Source of the DNA: JABMMZ01 sp040403495
Lineage (GTDB): Bacteria; Bacteroidota; Bacteroidia; NS11-12g; UBA955
Direction of reading: 5' to 3'
Assembly: GCA_040403495.1 (NCBI GenBank)
Contig: JBBAKM010000003.1
Span: forward strand, 1-64,000
DNA: 64,000 bases
The translations under genes and the position numbers were made by a program. The notes beneath the pieces are model-generated. The model worked only from the letters and a program-made list of their open reading frames with translations. It searched no databases and was not told the origin of the DNA. The number at the start of each line of letters is the position of its first letter. Position 1 is the first letter of the stretch. Below, piece after piece: positions 60,043 to 64,000 of this stretch.

Positions 60043-61025
60043 GTCTATTACAAATTCCAAATTTCTTATTTGGTGCGGGTGGCATCATCCTCATCGTTAT
60101 TGTCTTTTTTATTTTCCTTTACTTTGTTCCATTGGGACTATGGTTTTCTGCCATTTTATCTAAAGTAAAGATTTCTCTTTTAGATTTAATCTTTATGAGA
60201 TGGCGAAAAGTGCCGCCAGATTTGATTGTTAAAGGACTTGTGAATGCTACAAAAGCAGGATTAAGCGTTAACAGTGACATGTTAGAAGCGCATTACTTGG
60301 CAGGTGGTAATGTTATTAGAGTGATTTCTGCATTAATTAGTGCTGACAAAGCAAACATAGCGCTCGACTTTAAATCGGCAACAGCAATCGACTTGGCTGG
60401 TAGAGACGTATTAGAAGCGGTGAATATGAGTGTTAACCCCAAAGTAATAGACACGCCTCCAGTTTCTGCAGTTGCCAAAGATGGTATTCAGTTAATAGCA
60501 AAAGCACGTGTTACCGTTAGAGCAAACATTTCTAGATTAGTGGGTGGAGCAGGTGAAGAAACTATTTTAGCAAGAGTAGGTGAAGGTATTGTAACCACAA
60601 TTGGTTCAGCAATAAACCACAAAGAAGTATTAGAAAATCCTGACAGAATCTCCAAAGGGGTTTTGGCAAAAGGGTTAGATGCAGGTACAGCCTTTGAAAT
60701 ATTATCTATTGATATTGCAGACATTGACATTGGAGAAAACATAGGTGCTAAACTACAAATGGACCAAGCAGAAGCGGATAAAAATATTGCACAAGCTAAA
60801 GCAGAGGAACGTCGTGCTATGGCGATTGCGTTAGAGCAAGAAATGAAAGCGAAAGCACAAGAAGCAAGAGCTAAAGTAATAGAAGCAGAAGCGCTTATTC
60901 CTATTGCTATGGCAGAAGCATTCAAAAGCGGGAATTTAGGCATTATGGATTACTATAAAATGCAAAATATAAAAGCCGATACCGATATGAGAGATGCTTT
61001 TTCTAAACCGACCAAAAAAGATTAA
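60039..61025 (+). CDS. floA: Flotillin-like protein FloA (UPF0365)
   Basis: 328 residues. An N-terminal membrane anchor (GIILIVIVFFIFLYFVPLGL), an SPFH domain (GLVNATKAGLSVNSDMLEAH ... AVAKDGIQLIAKARVTVRAN) and an Ala/Glu-rich coiled coil near the end (MDQAEADKNIAQAKAEERRA). The conserved stretch GGAGEETILARVGEGIVTTI identifies UPF0365. Organises membrane rafts; the gene overlaps nfeD by 4 bases. A terminator follows. Confidence 0.95.
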   Translation: MSLLQIPNFLFGAGGIILIVIVFFIFLYFVPLGLWFSAILSKVKISLLDLIFMRWRKVPPDLIVKGLVNATKAGLSVNSDMLEAHYLAGGNVIRVISALISADKANIALDFKSATAIDLAGRDVLEAVNMSVNPKVIDTPPVSAVAKDGIQLIAKARVTVRANISRLVGGAGEETILARVGEGIVTTIGSAINHKEVLENPDRISKGVLAKGLDAGTAFEILSIDIADIDIGENIGAKLQMDQAEADKNIAQAKAEERRAMAIALEQEMKAKAQEARAKVIEAEALIPIAMAEAFKSGNLGIMDYYKMQNIKADTDMRDAFSKPTKKD

Positions 61026-61048
61026 GTAAATCTTACAAATAAATTAAG

Positions 61049-61079
61049 TAGCTCATGAGAATTCATGGGCTATTTTTTT
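61049..61079 (+). terminator. Terminator after floA
   Basis: Stem TAGCTCATG/CATGGGCTA (61049-61057 with 61064-61072, one G-U pair), 6-base loop and a T-run. It ends the run of plus-strand genes from the peroxiredoxin gene. Confidence 0.85.
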
Positions 61080-61109
61080 GGAGAATTGATTCAATTCAGA
61101 TAATTATAT

Positions 61110-61117
61110 TAATTTCG
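61110..61117 (+). promoter_or_regulatory. Variant -7 box (TAATTTCG) for xth
   Basis: Same octamer as at 23207. It ends 15 bases before the ATG at 61133 and supports that start over the longer frame beginning at 61055, which would run through the floA terminator. Confidence 0.35.
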
Positions 61118-61132
61118 CCATTCATTGCCACC

Positions 61133-61897
61133 ATGAAAGTTATTTCTTACAACGTAAACGGAATTCGTTCTGCCCTTAGTAAAGGGTTTTTAACCTTTTT
61201 ACAAGAGGAAAATCCAGACATTGTATGTCTTCAAGAAATTAAGGCCAACGAAGCCGATATTGACCAATCATTGTTTGAAGCTTTGGGTTATCACTGCTAT
61301 TGGTTTTCGGCACAAAAAAAAGGCTATAGTGGTGTGGGGATATTAAGTAAAATAAAGCCCGTTTCTGTTAATAAAGGCATTCAACACGAGCTGTTTGATT
61401 ATGAAGGACGCGTATTGACATTGCATTTTGACAACTTTTCTGTTATGAGTTGTTATTTTCCTTCGGGAACAACAGGTGATATTAGGCAAGAAATTAAATA
61501 CCAGTTTTTAGATTATTTCTACAACTATATTTATGCAATAGAGCAACATAAAGAAGCATTGATTGTGTGTGGAGATTACAATATTTGTCACCGAGAAATA
61601 GACATTCACGATCCGATAGGCAATAAAAACTCGAGTGGTTTTTTACCGGAGGAACGTGCTTGGATGGACAAATGGTTTAGCAATGGCATGATTGACACAT
61701 TTAGACACTTAAATCAGGGACCCGACCAATATACTTGGTGGAGTTTTAGGACTGCAGCACGTTCCCGAAACAAAGGTTGGAGAATCGATTATATATCATC
61801 AAGCCGTTCACTTGAAAAACAATTAGTAGCTTCGGGTATTTTGAATGACTATGTACACAGCGACCATTGTGGTTCATTTGCCACATTTAATTTATAA
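61133..61897 (+). CDS. xth: Exodeoxyribonuclease III
   Basis: AP endonuclease/3' phosphodiesterase of base-excision repair. 254 residues from ATG 61133, where the canonical N-terminus MKVISYNVNGIRSALSKGFL begins; the longer frame is not used because it covers the preceding terminator. Motifs: DIVCLQEIKANEADID (metal-binding Glu), CGDYNICHREIDIHDPIGNK, QYTWWSFRTAARSRNKGWRI and the catalytic DH in YVHSDHCGSFATF. Complete. Confidence 0.96.
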   Translation: MKVISYNVNGIRSALSKGFLTFLQEENPDIVCLQEIKANEADIDQSLFEALGYHCYWFSAQKKGYSGVGILSKIKPVSVNKGIQHELFDYEGRVLTLHFDNFSVMSCYFPSGTTGDIRQEIKYQFLDYFYNYIYAIEQHKEALIVCGDYNICHREIDIHDPIGNKNSSGFLPEERAWMDKWFSNGMIDTFRHLNQGPDQYTWWSFRTAARSRNKGWRIDYISSSRSLEKQLVASGILNDYVHSDHCGSFATFNL

Positions 61898-61902
61898 ACT
61901 TA

Positions 61903-62064
61903 ATGGGTTCCAAAGAGTATGATTATATTGTTGTAGGTTCGGATTTATTTGGCAGCGTGTTTGCGCATGAAATGCACATACGCGGAAAAAAATGTTTGGT
62001 TATAGAAAAACGCAATCATGTGGGAGGTAATACTTTAAACAAAATAATTAATCATATTTTTTAA
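61903..62064 (+). pseudogene. Truncated UDP-galactopyranose mutase (glf) N-terminal stump
   Basis: 53 codons beginning MGSKEYDYIVVGSDLFGSVF and containing HIRGKKCLVIEKRNHVGGNT. This is the FAD-binding beta-alpha-beta start of UDP-galactopyranose mutase (a full protein has about 370-400 residues). After the NHVGGN motif the sequence goes into KIINHIF and stops. The second Gly of the usual GSGLFG is Asp here (GSDLFG). It cannot be functional alone. The intact Glf-like gene starts 3 bases later, so the stump is probably left from replacement or recombination at the edge of a polysaccharide locus. Confidence 0.8.
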
Positions 62065-62067
62065 TCT

Positions 62068-63318
62068 ATGGATAAAGAAGTCGACATATTAATTATTGGT
62101 GGTGGTATAACAGGAATTTCTTTGGCTTCATTTTTAGAAACATCTGACTATTTAATTATTGAAAAAGATTCAGAGCTTGGCGGATATTGTAAAACCACTA
62201 TTTCTAATGATTATATTTGGGATTACTCTGGTCATTTTTTCCATTTTAATAACAATGAAATTAAAAACTATCTTGTTGATAATATCGATTGTGAAATTGT
62301 AACTGTTAATAAGGTCTGTTATGTTTATTACACCAAAAAACTCATAGATTATCCGTTTCAAAACAATATTCATCAACTTAATGAAAATGAGCATTTAGAG
62401 TGCTTAGAAGGCTTAAAAAACAAAGAAGATTTAACAATAAATACATTTACCGATTTTATTGTAAGTAACTTAGGAAATGCCATTTGTAATAAGTTCGTTA
62501 AACCATACAACCAAAAATTGTATGCTTGCGATTTAGACCAATTAGATTTTGACGCAATGGGTAGATTTTTCCCTAAACCATTAGACTACAATAGCTATTC
62601 AAGTGGTGTAAATTTTAATCAAAAACAAACTACATACAATGATACATTTATTTACCCTAAAGGAGGTAGTTATGAGTTTGTTAAATCTTTATTAAAAAGA
62701 GTAAACTCTAATAATATCTCCGTAAACAATGAAGTTCTAAGCATCAATATAAATGAAAAAATAGTAATTACTTCAAAAGGAACTATAAAATACAATAAAC
62801 TTGTGAATACGATTCCTTTTAATCATTTATTAAAAATATGCGGCGAAGCATCTAAAAACTTAACTTGGAATAAAGTTATAGTCTTTAACATGGGATTTGA
62901 CTCTCCAAGTGATATTGATGCAAATTGGATTTATTATCCAGGTAATGAAATATTTTATAGAGTTGGATTTTATAATAACATATTCAAAACTGACAAAATG
63001 AGTTTATATGTTGAAATAGGGATGAAACACAATGAATTATTTGATGAGAAAGTAACCTTGAATTCAATATTAAATGACTTGCAATCAGTTGGAATTATTA
63101 AAAAACAAAAATTAATTGATTACCAAGTGATAGTCATGAATCCGGCCTACGTTCATATTACAAAAGAGTCTAAATCTATCTACAGCAAATGGTGTGAAAA
63201 AAACAACACAAAAGGTGTTTACTCAATAGGACGTTATGGCTCTTGGACTTATTGCTCTATTGAGGACAATATTATTCAAGCTAAAGAACTCGCATTAAAA
63301 CTAAACCAACAACTATGA
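62068..63318 (+). CDS. FAD-dependent oxidoreductase / Glf-like NAD(P)-binding protein
   Basis: 416 residues. N-terminal dinucleotide-binding fold (VDILIIGGGITGISLASFLE with E as ribose contact in LIIEKDSELGGYCKTT). DYSGHFFHFNN and KFVKPYNQKLYACDLDQLDF resemble UDP-galactopyranose mutase-like or amine-oxidase-like proteins of polysaccharide loci; C-terminal SIGRYGSWTYCSIEDNI is the FAD-binding closing motif. It follows the glf stump by 3 bases and its stop overlaps the ATG of a glycosyltransferase (ATGA), so it belongs with sugar-nucleotide metabolism. True UGM activity is possible but unproven, since several UGM active-site motifs are not recognisable by eye. Confidence 0.75.
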   Translation: MDKEVDILIIGGGITGISLASFLETSDYLIIEKDSELGGYCKTTISNDYIWDYSGHFFHFNNNEIKNYLVDNIDCEIVTVNKVCYVYYTKKLIDYPFQNNIHQLNENEHLECLEGLKNKEDLTINTFTDFIVSNLGNAICNKFVKPYNQKLYACDLDQLDFDAMGRFFPKPLDYNSYSSGVNFNQKQTTYNDTFIYPKGGSYEFVKSLLKRVNSNNISVNNEVLSININEKIVITSKGTIKYNKLVNTIPFNHLLKICGEASKNLTWNKVIVFNMGFDSPSDIDANWIYYPGNEIFYRVGFYNNIFKTDKMSLYVEIGMKHNELFDEKVTLNSILNDLQSVGIIKKQKLIDYQVIVMNPAYVHITKESKSIYSKWCEKNNTKGVYSIGRYGSWTYCSIEDNIIQAKELALKLNQQL

Positions 63319-64000
63319 AAGTTTTCGCATTAGTTATTACTTACAACCGTTGCTATAGCTTAAACAAAGCTATTGATAGACTTTTGAAACAAAAAGACCC
63401 TATCGATAAAATTATCGTTATCAATAACAACTCAAATGATTCAACTTACTCTTATTTGAAGTCCTTTGAGAACAATCCTTTATTTGCTATTTATCACTTT
63501 AATACAAATACAGGCGGGGCGGGTGCTTATTATTATGGCTTCAATCAATGTGTTTCACTAGGAGCCGATTGGATAATTTGCATTGAAGATGATATTATAT
63601 TGCCTAGGGCTTTTAATTCTGACTTAAAACCTATTCTTCACGAGAAAAAAGAAGATAAAGTTGGGTTTCTTTATCCTAAAATTTTAAGTATAGAAAATCG
63701 CCATCACACGCATGATTCACTTTATTTCACAAAAAACAATTACATCGAAAAAGCACAATTTGCAGGTTTAGTGGTTAATGCAAAGGGCATACAATCTGTT
63801 GGCTTACCTATCCATTCTTTTTTTATTTATTTTGATGATTGGGAATATACCCTTAGGTTGACACAAAATGGATTTGTAGGCATACATGCACCCACTTTAT
63901 ACGCTTGGCACAATGATGGAGTTAGAGCTACAGGAAAACCTTGGTTAAGCGCTCCTAAAAAGGAAATTTGGAAAAGTTTATATGGCATCCGTAATGAATT
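63315..64000 (+). CDS. Glycosyltransferase family 2 (GlfT-like), cut by the window end
   Basis: First 228 residues of a GT-A glycosyltransferase. MKVFALVITYNRCYSLNKAI and IIVINNNSNDSTYSYLKSF start the nucleotide-binding fold; GGAGAYYYGFNQ and WIICIEDDIILP (acidic metal-binding motif) follow; HSFFIYFDDWEYTLRLTQNG carries the catalytic acidic pair. The GGAGAYYYGF and DDWEY patterns recall galactofuranosyltransferases (GlfT-type). Together with the glf-like gene before it, this fits a galactofuranose-containing surface polysaccharide. The gene continues past 64000. Confidence 0.85.
   Translation, partial: MKVFALVITYNRCYSLNKAIDRLLKQKDPIDKIIVINNNSNDSTYSYLKSFENNPLFAIYHFNTNTGGAGAYYYGFNQCVSLGADWIICIEDDIILPRAFNSDLKPILHEKKEDKVGFLYPKILSIENRHHTHDSLYFTKNNYIEKAQFAGLVVNAKGIQSVGLPIHSFFIYFDDWEYTLRLTQNGFVGIHAPTLYAWHNDGVRATGKPWLSAPKKEIWKSLYGIRNE

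Noticed and set aside
61055..61132. 26-residue N-terminal extension of exonuclease III
   Set aside because: It begins inside the floA terminator hairpin and lacks family similarity; the canonical N-terminus starts at ATG 61133.

Overview
This is an AT-rich bacterial chromosome segment from a member of the Bacteroidota. The evidence is consistent: promoters of the TAnnTTTG type (often with an upstream TTTG about 18-22 bases away), few Shine-Dalgarno sequences, type IX secretion (T9SS) sorting domains of both type A and type B, a PorW/SprE-like T9SS lipoprotein, a one-piece cytochrome b SdhC, and an ATP synthase operon without the beta and epsilon genes. The genus cannot be told from this window. 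Most of the segment is housekeeping core; no rRNA, tRNA, CRISPR array or recognisable IS transposase was seen.

Layout. 1-2617 (minus): rplM-rpsI-rpsB-tsf ribosomal/translation operon, then a GT4 glycosyltransferase (to 3811). 4014-8156 (plus): sdhC-sdhA-[four-helix-bundle insertion]-sdhB. 8157-14051: an accessory island with an OmpA-like secreted protein, a small lipoprotein and a large T9SS cargo protein. Two of its genes are each bracketed by direct repeats copied from the flanking core sequence (178 bp perfect; 61 bp with one mismatch). 14052-18764 (plus): AIM24 family protein, nth, lipB, LemA, two TPM-domain proteins and a 3'-5' exonuclease. 18832-30728: T9SS type B cargo, rocD and sucD (minus), a YbjN protein, then an ECF sigma factor, a membrane protein placed like an anti-sigma factor that ends in a gliding-motility-type C-terminal domain, and a giant T9SS type B protein of about 1800 residues. 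30800-32203: mnmE. 32256-37831 (minus): porW/sprE-like TPR protein, class A PBP, lipoprotein. 37903-44885 (plus): degenerate M23/LytM protein, bactofilin, AtpZ-like, AtpI-like, atpB-E-F-H-A-G. 45107-50246 (minus): Fe-S protein, nadD, gmk, pnp, rpsO, rpmA, rplU. 50355-56995 (minus): lipoprotein, T9SS type A PKD protein, ribH, TPR protein, pdhA. 57049-61897 (plus): recF, DUF721, CruF-like carotenoid protein, peroxiredoxin, NfeD, FloA, xth. 61903-64000: a stump of UDP-galactopyranose mutase, an intact FAD-dependent Glf-like oxidoreductase and a GT2 glycosyltransferase cut by the window end. These look like the start of a surface polysaccharide locus.

How they work together. Energy metabolism is represented by succinate dehydrogenase, succinyl-CoA ligase alpha, pyruvate dehydrogenase E1 alpha and ATP synthase. 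A second theme is the T9SS cell surface: at least four large secreted PKD or repeat proteins with sorting domains, a PorW/SprE homologue, and a sigma/anti-sigma-like pair placed directly before the largest cargo gene. The least ordinary parts are the 8.1-14.0 kb island built between core genes with duplicated flanks, the insertion that splits sdhA from sdhB, the anti-sigma-like protein with a sorting-type domain, and the truncated glf.
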